DNA from: Rhodoferax sp.
GTDB lineage: Bacteria; Pseudomonadota; Gammaproteobacteria; Burkholderiales; Burkholderiaceae_C
Length of the DNA: 9,667 nucleotides
Reading direction: 5' to 3'
Assembly: GCA_020048255.1 (NCBI GenBank)
Contig: JAIFMR010000109.1
Location: forward strand, 1 to 9,667
Shown: in pieces, positions 1-6,458 of the stretch
How positions within the stretch are numbered: position 1 is the first letter of the stretch
Layout: every line of letters starts with the position of its first letter
Notes under the pieces: generated by a model
The model's database searches: none
What the model saw: the letters and a program-made list of their open reading frames with translations, nothing else
What the model was told of the DNA's origin: nothing
Translations under genes and position numbers: made by a program

Positions 1-35
1 TCATTTTGGATCATCTTCATTTGACGGAGCACCCA

Positions 36-512
36 GTGGCGACTCTTCCTATTACCAAACGCGGCGCAGACAAACTCAAGGCCGAGTTGCACCAATTGAA
101 AGCCTTTGAGCGTCCGGCCGTCATCAACGCCATCGCCGAAGCTCGCGCCCAGGGGGATTTGAGTGAAAACGCCGAGTACGAGTCGGCCAAAGACAAGCAA
201 GGTTTTGTTGAAGGCCGTATTCAGGAAATTGAAGGCAAACTTTCGGCGGCCCAAATCATTGACCCCACAGAGCTTCACGCGGATGGACGTGTCGTGTTTG
301 GCGCCACGGTGACACTCGAAGACGAAGACACCGGTGACAAGGTGACTTATCAGATCGTTGGCGAAGACGAGGCAGACATCAAGTTGTGCCTGGTCAATAT
401 CAACAGTCCGATTGCGCGTGCCTTGATTGGAAAAGAAGAGGGTGACGTGGCTGAGGTGCAGGCCCCCGGTGGCCTGCGGCGGTATGAAGTGGTCGCAGTC
501 AGCTACTGTTAA
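36..512 (+). CDS. greA: Transcription elongation factor GreA
   Basis: GreA binds the secondary channel of RNA polymerase and stimulates cleavage of backtracked RNA, rescuing stalled elongation complexes in the cytoplasm. The product is 158 residues, the same length as the E. coli protein. It has the N-terminal coiled coil (about 1-75) and the C-terminal globular domain (about 80-158). The tip motif GDLSENAEY lies at 40-48 and carries the acidic residues D41 and E44 that place the catalytic Mg2+. I chose GTG at 36 because it gives the family N-terminus MATLPITKRGA and has GGAG at 26-29, six bases upstream. An in-frame TTG at 6 would add ten residues that the family does not have. The DUF4149 gene follows with almost no gap. 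In related genomes carB usually lies just upstream, but too little sequence is shown here to confirm that. Confidence 0.96.
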   Translation: MATLPITKRGADKLKAELHQLKAFERPAVINAIAEARAQGDLSENAEYESAKDKQGFVEGRIQEIEGKLSAAQIIDPTELHADGRVVFGATVTLEDEDTGDKVTYQIVGEDEADIKLCLVNINSPIARALIGKEEGDVAEVQAPGGLRRYEVVAVSYC

Positions 513-521
513 TTGACGCGG

Positions 522-938
522 ATGCGACCAGCCGTGTTGGTCTGGATAGCCGCCCTGTGGTGGGGCAGCCTGACCTCGGTAGGGTTCGGCGTGGTGCCCA
601 TGCTGTTTGCCCATCTGCCATCACCCGCTCTGGCCGGCAATATGGCGGCCAAGCTCTTTGAGGCGCAAACCTGGGTGGCGGTGGTTTGTGGCTCGGTGCT
701 GCTGATCAGTATGTGGTCAAATCAGTCACTAGTCCAGGTAAATAAAGCGCCGAATGCTCTTTTATATATAGCGATTGGCGTCTTGCTGGCCTTGATTTCT
801 GAATTTGCAGTTTCACCGCGCATTGTTGCGCGGGAAAATTTGCGTCTGTGGCACAGTGTGGGGACTGTGATGTATGTGCTGCAATGGTTTTGCGCAGCAA
901 TGACTTTGCACAAGCTGCTAACGACGAAACCAAAGTGA
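522..938 (+). CDS. DUF4149 domain-containing integral membrane protein
   Basis: This is a small inner-membrane protein of about 138 residues with four predicted transmembrane helices, near residues 4-26, 47-65, 79-97 and 111-131. Family-like motifs are WWGSLTSVGFGVVPMLF near the N-terminus, AQTWVAV before helix 2 and WHSVGTVMYVLQW before helix 4. These fit the DUF4149 family (related to TMEM205), whose function is unknown. The start is uncertain: ATG at 522 is preferred, but TTG at 513, directly after the greA stop TAA, is in frame and adds three residues. Neither has a clear Shine-Dalgarno sequence, so translation is probably coupled to greA. The loop between helices 2 and 3 (about 712-775) is AT-rich and uses codons such as CTA, TTA and ATA that are scarce in the neighbouring genes. 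No biochemical function can be given. Confidence 0.88.
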   Translation: MRPAVLVWIAALWWGSLTSVGFGVVPMLFAHLPSPALAGNMAAKLFEAQTWVAVVCGSVLLISMWSNQSLVQVNKAPNALLYIAIGVLLALISEFAVSPRIVARENLRLWHSVGTVMYVLQWFCAAMTLHKLLTTKPK

Positions 939-963
939 GGTGGTCGGCGCGGTACTCAAACAT

Positions 964-1003
964 GCCACGGCGTCAGACTCTCCAGCAGGTTAGCCTGCGT
1001 GGC
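964..1003. terminator. Possible bidirectional stem-loop between convergent genes
   Basis: The short space between the convergent DUF4149 and yhbY genes holds an inverted repeat. GCCAC at 964-968 can pair with GTGGC at 999-1003, and inside it GCAGG (985-989) and CCTGC (994-998) form a perfect 5-bp hairpin with a TTAG loop. There is no good T tract on either side (GTTCTT on the plus strand, ATGTTTG on the minus strand). It may therefore be a weak terminator for one or both genes, or only a structured spacer. Confidence 0.35.
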
Positions 1004-1008
1004 GTTCT

Positions 1009-1482
1009 TCAGTCCTGGTTGCGTTTTTTGATGCTGACGGGTTTTTTCTTGGCGCGTTTGATCTGGCCACCTGAGGTCAAGCGTTGGTTGCCCAGCACGC
1101 GCAGAGTTTTGACTTCAGGTCGTTGACCCCCGCGTTTGCTGAATTTGAGAACCTTGACGTCTTTGGGGCCGGGCATGCGGTCCTCGTCCACTGTTTTCTC
1201 GCGCTCTGGCATGGGTCGCCACAGCACCAGCAGCTTGCCGATGTGCTGAATGGGTGCCGCATTGAGTTCATCAGCCAGGGTGACAAACATGGCTTCACGG
1301 GCAGCGCGGTCGTCGGAAAAAACCCGCACCTTGATCAAGCCATGGGCGTTGAGGGCGGCGTCGGCTTCTTTCTTGACCGCAGGCGTGAGGCCATCGCCAC
1401 CGACCATGACCACGGGGTCCAGGTGATGTGCATCGGCGCGGTGAACTTTGCGTTGGGCGGGAGTGAGTTGAATTTGTGTCAT
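1009..1482 (-). CDS. yhbY: YhbY-family RNA-binding protein (CRM domain) with basic C-terminal tail
   Basis: The CRM (CRS1-YhbY) domain is a KH-like RNA-binding fold. E. coli YhbY associates with the pre-50S ribosomal subunit and is thought to act in its assembly. Residues 5-95 of this 157-residue protein cover the domain, including the opening LTPAQRKVHRADAHHLDPVV, a glycine-rich loop MVGGDGLT at 26-33 and the HGLIKVRV strand at 47-54. The remaining 60 or so residues are a Lys/Arg-rich tail that the 97-residue E. coli protein lacks; similar tails are common in Burkholderiales. The gene is divergent from rlmE, another large-subunit maturation factor. Its start ATG has no recognisable Shine-Dalgarno sequence, and a possible -10 element lies so close that the mRNA could be nearly leaderless. 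The family call is firm, while the exact role is inferred from E. coli. Confidence 0.92.
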   Translation of the reverse strand: MTQIQLTPAQRKVHRADAHHLDPVVMVGGDGLTPAVKKEADAALNAHGLIKVRVFSDDRAAREAMFVTLADELNAAPIQHIGKLLVLWRPMPEREKTVDEDRMPGPKDVKVLKFSKRGGQRPEVKTLRVLGNQRLTSGGQIKRAKKKPVSIKKRNQD

Positions 1483-1487
1483 GGGGC

Positions 1488-1494
1488 TATTATC
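1488..1494. promoter_or_regulatory. Candidate overlapping divergent -10 elements for rlmE and yhbY
   Basis: The 29 bases between the divergent yhbY and rlmE starts contain TATTAT at 1488-1493 on the plus strand and GATAAT at 1489-1494 read on the minus strand. Each matches the TATAAT consensus at five of six positions. The -35 regions are poor: TTGAAT at 1468-1473 is only 14 bases from the plus-strand hexamer, and nothing convincing stands upstream of the minus-strand one. If the elements are used, the rlmE leader would be about 12 bases and the yhbY transcript would start at or next to its ATG. Confidence 0.28.
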
Positions 1495-1511
1495 GATGAG
1501 ACCAAAACCAT

Positions 1512-2186
1512 ATGAAATCAGCAGTTAAAAGCAGCAAAGTCAATCGGGCGTGGCTCAACGACCACGTCAACGATACCTACGTTAAGCTCGCGCAAAAGGA
1601 CGGCTACCGGGCGCGCGCAGCCTACAAGCTCAAGGAAATTGATGAAACCCTGCATCTGATCAAACCCGGGCAACTGGTGGTGGATCTGGGCTCGACACCG
1701 GGGGCCTGGAGCCAGTATGTTCGACGCAAGCTGGCACCCAAATCAGCCAGCGGCGGCGGTGCGGCCACCGGCACGCTGGATGGCCGCATCATTGCGCTTG
1801 ACATCTTGCCCATGGACCCCATTGAAGACGTGCTGTTCATTCAGGGGGACATCCGTGAAGATGCGGTGCTGGCTGAACTGACCCAGCAGTTGCAGGGTAA
1901 ATTGGCCGATGTGGTGATCTCGGACATGGCTCCCAATCTGTCGGGGATCAGTTCCGCCGACGCGGCACGGGTGGAGCATCTGGTTGAGTTGGCGCTGGAG
2001 TTCGCGCAGCAGCACATGAAGGTGGAGGGCGCCTTGGTCGCCAAAGTATTTCATGGTGGCAGCTATGACACCTTGGTCAAGCGCTTTCGGGAAATGTTTG
2101 TCACGGTGAAGTGCATCAAGCCCAAAGCGTCACGTGACCGATCATCAGAGACATTTTTGGTGGGTTTGGTACAAAAAATTCATTGA
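1512..2186 (+). CDS. rlmE: 23S rRNA 2'-O-methyltransferase RlmE (FtsJ/RrmJ)
   Basis: RlmE uses S-adenosylmethionine to methylate the 2'-OH of U2552 (E. coli numbering) in the A loop of 23S rRNA, a late step in 50S subunit assembly. The catalytic K-D-K-E tetrad is visible as K39 (RARAAYKLKEID), D138 (ISDMAPNLSG), K178 (LVAKVFHGG) and E213 (SSETFLVG). The SAM-binding motif I is VVDLGSTPGAWSQ at 56-68, slightly different from the usual GAAPGGWSQ form. A Gly/Ala/Ser-rich insert at about 77-91 lengthens the loop after motif I, giving 224 residues against 209 in E. coli. The ATG start matches the family N-terminus (KVNRAWLNDHVNDTYVKLA). The neighbour downstream is ftsH, as in the E. coli heat-shock operon rrmJ-ftsH, but here about 118 bases separate the two genes. 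Confidence 0.95.
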   Translation: MKSAVKSSKVNRAWLNDHVNDTYVKLAQKDGYRARAAYKLKEIDETLHLIKPGQLVVDLGSTPGAWSQYVRRKLAPKSASGGGAATGTLDGRIIALDILPMDPIEDVLFIQGDIREDAVLAELTQQLQGKLADVVISDMAPNLSGISSADAARVEHLVELALEFAQQHMKVEGALVAKVFHGGSYDTLVKRFREMFVTVKCIKPKASRDRSSETFLVGLVQKIH

Positions 2187-2201
2187 TTTCCATGTGGTTG
2201 C

Positions 2202-2238
2202 TGAGGATGATCCTGCTTGGCAGGTGTCCGGAACCTGC
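2202..2238 (+). other. Alternative stem-loops downstream of rlmE
   Basis: Three copies of one 5-base block, CCTGC (2212-2216), GCAGG (2220-2224) and CCTGC (2234-2238), allow two mutually exclusive hairpins. One is 2212-2216 with 2220-2224 around a 3-base loop. The other is GCAGGT (2220-2225) with ACCTGC (2233-2238) around a 7-base loop. The block is preceded by the palindrome AGGATGATCCT. No T tract follows, so this is not a typical intrinsic terminator. It could still pause polymerase or protect the rlmE mRNA 3' end. Confidence 0.3.
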
Positions 2239-2265
2239 TGAAAAGCCTAGAATTGGCCCCGTTGA
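2237..2265 (+). promoter_or_regulatory. Candidate sigma-32 (heat-shock) promoter for ftsH
   Basis: GCTGAAA at 2237-2243 matches five of seven positions of the sigma-32 -35 consensus CTTGAAA. After a 13-base spacer comes CCCCGTTGA at 2257-2265, which resembles the -10 consensus CCCCATnTA. The spacing is within the range known for heat-shock promoters, and ftsH is a sigma-32 regulon member in E. coli. Transcription would start near 2272, giving a leader of roughly 30 bases. The match is by eye and imperfect. I see no convincing sigma-70 promoter in the same gap. Confidence 0.42.
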
Positions 2266-2304
2266 GGCATCGTCTCATTTAACGCGTATCTATTGGAGTT
2301 TCGC

Positions 2305-4224
2305 TTGAACAATCCATGGTTTTCGAAAATTGCGGTCTGGTTGGTTATCGCGATGGTGCTTTTCACTGTTTTCAAACAGTTTGATGCCCGCCCGACGGGT
2401 GGTGCTGGCTACTTGGGTTACTCTGACTTTTTGGATGAGGTCAGAAACAACCGGATCAAGAGCGCCATCATCCAAGAGGGTCAAAGTGGCACAGAAATTG
2501 TTGCGGTGACCACCGATGACAGAAAAGTGCGCACCACCGCCACTTACCTCGATCGGGGTCTGGTGGGTGATCTGATTGCCAACGATGTCAAGTTTGATGT
2601 CCGTCCACGGGAAGAAGGTTCCCTGCTGATGACCTTGCTGGTGAGCTGGGGTCCGATGTTGCTACTGATTGGGGTGTGGATTTATTTCATGCGGCAAATG
2701 CAAGGCGGCGGCAAGGGCGGGGCTTTCAGCTTTGGCAAGAGCAAAGCGCGCTTGCTCGACGAAAACACCAACACCGTGACGTTTGCCGATGTGGCGGGCT
2801 GCGACGAAGCCAAGGAAGAAGTCAAGGAAGTGGTCGACTTCTTGAAAGACCCGGCCAAGTTCCAGAAGCTGGGTGGACGTATTCCGCGCGGCTTGCTGCT
2901 GGTCGGGCCACCCGGAACCGGTAAAACATTGTTGGCCAAGAGCATTGCCGGCGAGGCCAAGGTGCCGTTCTTTTCCATCTCCGGGTCGGATTTTGTCGAA
3001 ATGTTTGTTGGCGTGGGTGCCTCGCGGGTGCGGGATATGTTTGAAAACGCCAAGAAAAACGCGCCTTGCATTATTTTCATTGACGAAATTGACGCAGTGG
3101 GTCGCCAGCGCGGCGCAGGCTTGGGTGGTGGTAACGACGAGCGTGAGCAAACCCTGAACCAGATGCTGGTCGAGATGGACGGCTTTGAGACCAACCTGGG
3201 CGTGATCGTGGTGGCCGCCACCAACCGTCCTGACATTCTGGATGCCGCGCTGTTGCGCCCGGGCCGTTTTGACCGCCAGGTGTACGTGACGCTGCCCGAT
3301 ATTCGCGGCCGCGAGCAGATCTTGAATGTTCACATGCGCAAGGTGCCCTTGAGTCCGGACGTGAATGCCGGTGTGATTGCCCGGGGTACCCCTGGCATGA
3401 GCGGTGCCGACCTGGCCAACCTGTGCAATGAGGCCGCGCTGATGGCTGCACGCCGCAATGCGCGCACCGTTGAAATGCAAGACTTTGAAAAGGCCAAGGA
3501 CAAAATTCTCATGGGCCCCGAGCGCAAGAGCATGGTCATGCCCGAAGAAGAGCGCCGCAACACGGCATACCACGAGTCCGGGCACGCCTTGATTGGCAAG
3601 TTGCTGCCCAAATGCGACCCGGTGCACAAAGTCACCATCATTCCGCGGGGGCGTGCCTTGGGCGTCACCATGAGCTTGCCTGCCCAAGACCGCTACAGTT
3701 ACGATAAGGATTACATGCTCAACCAGATCAGCATGCTGTTTGGTGGACGGATTGCCGAAGAAGTGTTCATGAACCAGATGACCACCGGTGCTAGCAATGA
3801 CTTTGAGCGTGCCACCCAGATTGCTCGTGACATGGTGATGCGTTACGGCATGACCGCGGCGCTAGGCCCAATGGTCTATGCCGAGAATGAAGGCGAAGTG
3901 TTTTTGGGTCGCTCGGTCACCAAAACCACCAATATGAGCGAAGAAACCATGCAAAAGGTGGATGCTGAAGTGCGACGCATCATTGACGAGCAGTACGCTT
4001 TGGCGCGTCGCTTGATCGAAGAGCACAGCGACAAGATGCATGCCATGGCCAAGGCGCTGCTGGAATGGGAGACCATTGACAGTGACCAGTTGGATGACAT
4101 CATGGCGGGCAAAGCGCCCAGACCCCCCAAGGACTGGAGTCCGCGGGTCCCTGCATCCGGGTCTGACAGCAGCGGCGGTGGTACCCCTGCGGTCAAACCA
4201 GACGCTGCACCCACAGCTGCCTGA
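2305..4224 (+). CDS. ftsH: ATP-dependent zinc metalloprotease FtsH
   Basis: FtsH is a hexameric inner-membrane AAA+ protease that extracts and degrades misassembled membrane proteins and regulators such as sigma-32 and LpxC in E. coli. The product is 639 residues. Transmembrane helices lie near 5-24 and 105-126 and flank a periplasmic domain. The AAA domain has Walker A GPPGTGKT (201-208, K207), Walker B IIFIDE (256-261) and the second region of homology with arginine fingers R321 and R324. The peptidase domain has the zinc motif HESGH (423-427) and the third ligand D499 in ASNDFE. The tail after about 615 is Pro/Gly/Ala-rich and probably flexible. TTG at 2305 is chosen because it gives the family N-terminus MNNPWFSK and has GGAG at 2295-2298, six bases upstream. 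The in-frame TTG at 2293 overlaps that site and is unlikely. A strong terminator follows. Confidence 0.97.
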   Translation: MNNPWFSKIAVWLVIAMVLFTVFKQFDARPTGGAGYLGYSDFLDEVRNNRIKSAIIQEGQSGTEIVAVTTDDRKVRTTATYLDRGLVGDLIANDVKFDVRPREEGSLLMTLLVSWGPMLLLIGVWIYFMRQMQGGGKGGAFSFGKSKARLLDENTNTVTFADVAGCDEAKEEVKEVVDFLKDPAKFQKLGGRIPRGLLLVGPPGTGKTLLAKSIAGEAKVPFFSISGSDFVEMFVGVGASRVRDMFENAKKNAPCIIFIDEIDAVGRQRGAGLGGGNDEREQTLNQMLVEMDGFETNLGVIVVAATNRPDILDAALLRPGRFDRQVYVTLPDIRGREQILNVHMRKVPLSPDVNAGVIARGTPGMSGADLANLCNEAALMAARRNARTVEMQDFEKAKDKILMGPERKSMVMPEEERRNTAYHESGHALIGKLLPKCDPVHKVTIIPRGRALGVTMSLPAQDRYSYDKDYMLNQISMLFGGRIAEEVFMNQMTTGASNDFERATQIARDMVMRYGMTAALGPMVYAENEGEVFLGRSVTKTTNMSEETMQKVDAEVRRIIDEQYALARRLIEEHSDKMHAMAKALLEWETIDSDQLDDIMAGKAPRPPKDWSPRVPASGSDSSGGGTPAVKPDAAPTAA

Positions 4225-4244
4225 TTTCACTTCAAAAGAAAAAT

Positions 4245-4268
4245 ACGGGGCTCATGCCCCGTTTTTTT
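4245..4268 (+). terminator. Rho-independent terminator after ftsH
   Basis: ACGGGGC (4245-4251) and GCCCCGT (4256-4262) form a perfect 7-bp GC-rich stem with a TCAT loop, followed by seven Ts (4262-4268). An A-rich run (AAAAGAAAAAT) precedes the stem, so it could also act on the minus strand. It begins about 20 bases after the ftsH stop. Unusually, the T run ends directly at the folP start ATG (4269), and a second in-frame ATG (4254) lies within the hairpin. Confidence 0.9.
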
Positions 4269-5118
4269 ATGTTTTGGCAGACCACCCGTTTCCAGATTGA
4301 CCTCAGCATCCCGCGCGTGATGGGGATTGTCAACGTCACGCCGTGAAAGGTTGATACGCGATGGCGCAGACATTCTGGATATTGGCGGTGAATCCACCCG
4401 ACCTGGCGCGCTTGCGCTGAGTCTGGAGGATGAGCTTGCCCGGGTGTTGCCGGTGGTCAAAGAGGCGGTGGGTTTGGGCGTGCCCGTGTCGGTGGACACC
4501 TACAAGCCCCAAGTCATGCAGGCCGTGCTGGATTTGGGGGCGGACATCATCAACGATGTCTGGGCGTTGCGCTGGCATGATGGTCTTGGGCAGGCTCGTG
4601 CACCTGAAGTCATTGCTGCGCATCGGGCCTGTGGTGTGTGTCTGATGCACATGCACCGGGATCCGCAAACTATGCAGGTCTACCCCATGCAGGGGGATGT
4701 TGTGCCTCAGGTGCTGCAATTTCTAGATCACTCTGCGCAGGTTCTGATTGAGCTAGGGGTTGAAAAGACCAGAATCATGCTGGACCCCGGCATTGGTTTT
4801 GGTAAAACCGTAGAGCAGAACTTTGCCTTGTTGGCACGCCAGACAGAGCTGTTGCAGGCGGGGTTCCCGCTGCTTGCCGGTTGGTCACGCAAGTCGTCAC
4901 TGGCTGGCATGGCAGCTGGGGCCGAGTGTGGCGAGCTCTTGTCGCCACAACAGCGCCTGGCGCCCAGCTTGGCCGCGGCCTTGATGGCGGCGCAGCGGGG
5001 TGCCTCTGTGATCCGCGTGCACGACGTCAAAGAGACAGCACAGGCTTTGAAGGTGCTCCACGCGATAAGATCAGTGGCTGCAACACCGACTCACCCAGAA
5101 GGACCTACTTACTCATGA
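4269..5118 (+). pseudogene. folP: Dihydropteroate synthase FolP, disrupted by an internal deletion and frameshift
   Basis: FolP condenses p-aminobenzoate with dihydropterin pyrophosphate to make dihydropteroate for folate synthesis and is the sulfonamide target. From ATG 4269 the frame reads MFWQTTRFQIDL and continues to MGIVNVTP, the correct family N-terminus, then stops at TGA 4344-4346, where the conserved DSFSDGG loop should begin. Homology resumes one frame over at ERLIRDGADILDIGGEST (from about 4345) and runs unbroken to 5118. That part keeps SVDTYKP, CLMHMH, LDPGIGFGKT, WSRKS and IRVHDV. Compared with E. coli FolP, about 19 codons (near 56 bases net) are missing, covering catalytic loop 1. 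An open frame from TTG 4327 gives a 263-residue fragment that automated tools may call as a complete gene. It has no properly spaced Shine-Dalgarno site. The stop overlaps the glmM start (ATGA). The lesion may be a true mutation or an assembly error; the good state of the rest suggests a recent event or an artefact. Confidence 0.85.
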
Positions 5119-6458
5119 CTCGCCAATATTTCGGAACTGACGGTATTCGGGGCACGGTTGGGCAACCCCCCATCACGCCTGACTTTGTGTTGCGTTTGGC
5201 GCATGCAGTTGGCCGAGTGTTGAAGCGCACCGATGCGCGTCCCACTGTTTTGATCGGTAAAGACACCCGTATCTCTGGTTACATGCTGGAAAGTGCACTG
5301 GAAAGCGGCTTTAACTCTGCGGGAGTGGACGTGGTGCTTCTGGGTCCCTTGCCTACACCGGGTGTAGCCTATCTGACACGCGCGCAGCGTGCGTCGCTGG
5401 GGGTGGTCATTAGCGCCAGCCATAACGCGTTTGAGGACAACGGCATCAAATTTTTCAGTGCCCAGGGCACCAAGCTGCCTGACAACTGGGAAAGTGACGT
5501 GGAGGCGGTGTTGGCAACCGATCCGATCTGGGTGGATTCCGCCAATCTGGGTCGCTCGCGCCGTCTCGATGATGCCGCAGGCCGGTACATTGAATTTTGC
5601 AAAAGCACCTTTGCCAACAACCTGACGCTCAAAGGGCTGCGTATCGTCGTCGATGCCGCACATGGTGCGGCTTACCAGATCGCACCCAAGGTGTTCCATG
5701 AGCTCGGTGCCGAGGTGGTGTCGATCGGCTGTGCGCCAGATGGCTTGAACATCAACAAGGGTGTGGGTGCCACCCATCCTGAAGCCCTGGTCGAGGCTGT
5801 CAAGACCCATCGGGCGGACATGGGCGTGGCTCTGGATGGTGATGCGGACCGTTTGCAGTTGGTCGACGCGCAAGGGCGTCTGTACAACGGAGATGAGCTC
5901 TTGTATTTGATGGTGGATGATCGGTTGCGTCGCCAAGAGTCTGTCCCCGGCGTGGTGGGCACGCTGATGACGAATATGGCGGTTGAAGTGGCGTTGAAAG
6001 CCCGTGGAGTGGCGTTTGTTCGCGCCAAGGTGGGTGACCGTTACGTGCTGGAAGAGCTTGAAAAACACCAATGGCTGCTGGGCGGGGAGGGCTCTGGTCA
6101 CCTGCTCGCCCTGGACAAACATTCGACCGGTGATGGCCTGATTTCGGCCTTGCAAGTGTTGCAAACGGTGGTACGCAGCGGCCAGAGCCTGTCTGAGTTG
6201 CTGCGTGAAGTGAGTCTGTTTCCCCAAACCTTGATCAATGTGCGTCTCAAGCCCGGTCAGGACTGGAAAGCCAGCACCCGTTTGGAGTCAGAAACCCGTG
6301 CAGTGGAAACCGAGTTGGGTGACAGCGGCCGGGTGTTGATTCGTGCCAGTGGAACCGAGCCACTGGTTCGCGTCATGGTCGAGGCGCGTGACTCGGTCCA
6401 GGCCAAGACCTGTGCGCAGCGCATCGCCCAGACCCTCATCGACAAGGCCGATGACTGA
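5115..6458 (+). CDS. glmM: Phosphoglucosamine mutase GlmM
   Basis: GlmM interconverts glucosamine-6-phosphate and glucosamine-1-phosphate in the cytoplasm, on the route to UDP-N-acetylglucosamine for peptidoglycan and lipopolysaccharide. The 447-residue product has the family start RQYFGTDGIRGTVG. The phosphorylated active-site serine is S102 in ISASHNAFEDNG (99-110), the metal-binding loop is DGDADR (241-246), the sugar-binding loop is GEGSGH, and the phosphate-binding loop is RASGTEP (410-416). Positions S102, D241, D243 and D245 coincide with those of E. coli GlmM. The start ATG overlaps the folP stop, and AAGGA at 5099-5103 lies 11 bases upstream, slightly far. The gene is normally essential and sits in the same order as in E. 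coli (ftsH-folP-glmM). The folP frameshift may not prevent coupling, because the second folP frame still reaches the overlap. Confidence 0.97.
   Translation: MTRQYFGTDGIRGTVGQPPITPDFVLRLAHAVGRVLKRTDARPTVLIGKDTRISGYMLESALESGFNSAGVDVVLLGPLPTPGVAYLTRAQRASLGVVISASHNAFEDNGIKFFSAQGTKLPDNWESDVEAVLATDPIWVDSANLGRSRRLDDAAGRYIEFCKSTFANNLTLKGLRIVVDAAHGAAYQIAPKVFHELGAEVVSIGCAPDGLNINKGVGATHPEALVEAVKTHRADMGVALDGDADRLQLVDAQGRLYNGDELLYLMVDDRLRRQESVPGVVGTLMTNMAVEVALKARGVAFVRAKVGDRYVLEELEKHQWLLGGEGSGHLLALDKHSTGDGLISALQVLQTVVRSGQSLSELLREVSLFPQTLINVRLKPGQDWKASTRLESETRAVETELGDSGRVLIRASGTEPLVRVMVEARDSVQAKTCAQRIAQTLIDKADD

Noticed and set aside
1..35. End of an upstream carB gene
   Set aside because: The gene order in relatives suggests it, but these 35 bases contain no readable CarB C-terminus in any frame that I could recognise.
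1084..1515. Plus-strand open frame opposite yhbY, running into the rlmE start
   Set aside because: It mirrors the yhbY coding sequence; YhbY has clear CRM motifs and the other translation has none.
2662..3687. Long open frame on the minus strand opposite ftsH (341 codons)
   Set aside because: Its translation is His/Gln/Ala-rich with no recognisable domain and lies entirely within the strongly conserved ftsH. It is a by-product of GC-biased third positions.
4327..5118. Treating the 263-residue frame from TTG 4327 as a complete, functional FolP
   Set aside because: Its first six or so residues are out-of-frame translation of the real N-terminus, it lacks the VNVTP-DSFSDGG region needed for catalysis, and the TTG has no properly spaced ribosome binding site.
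5109..6227. Long open frame on the minus strand opposite glmM (372 codons)
   Set aside because: Low-complexity His/Gln/Arg composition, no domain, and full overlap with glmM, whose catalytic motifs are all present.
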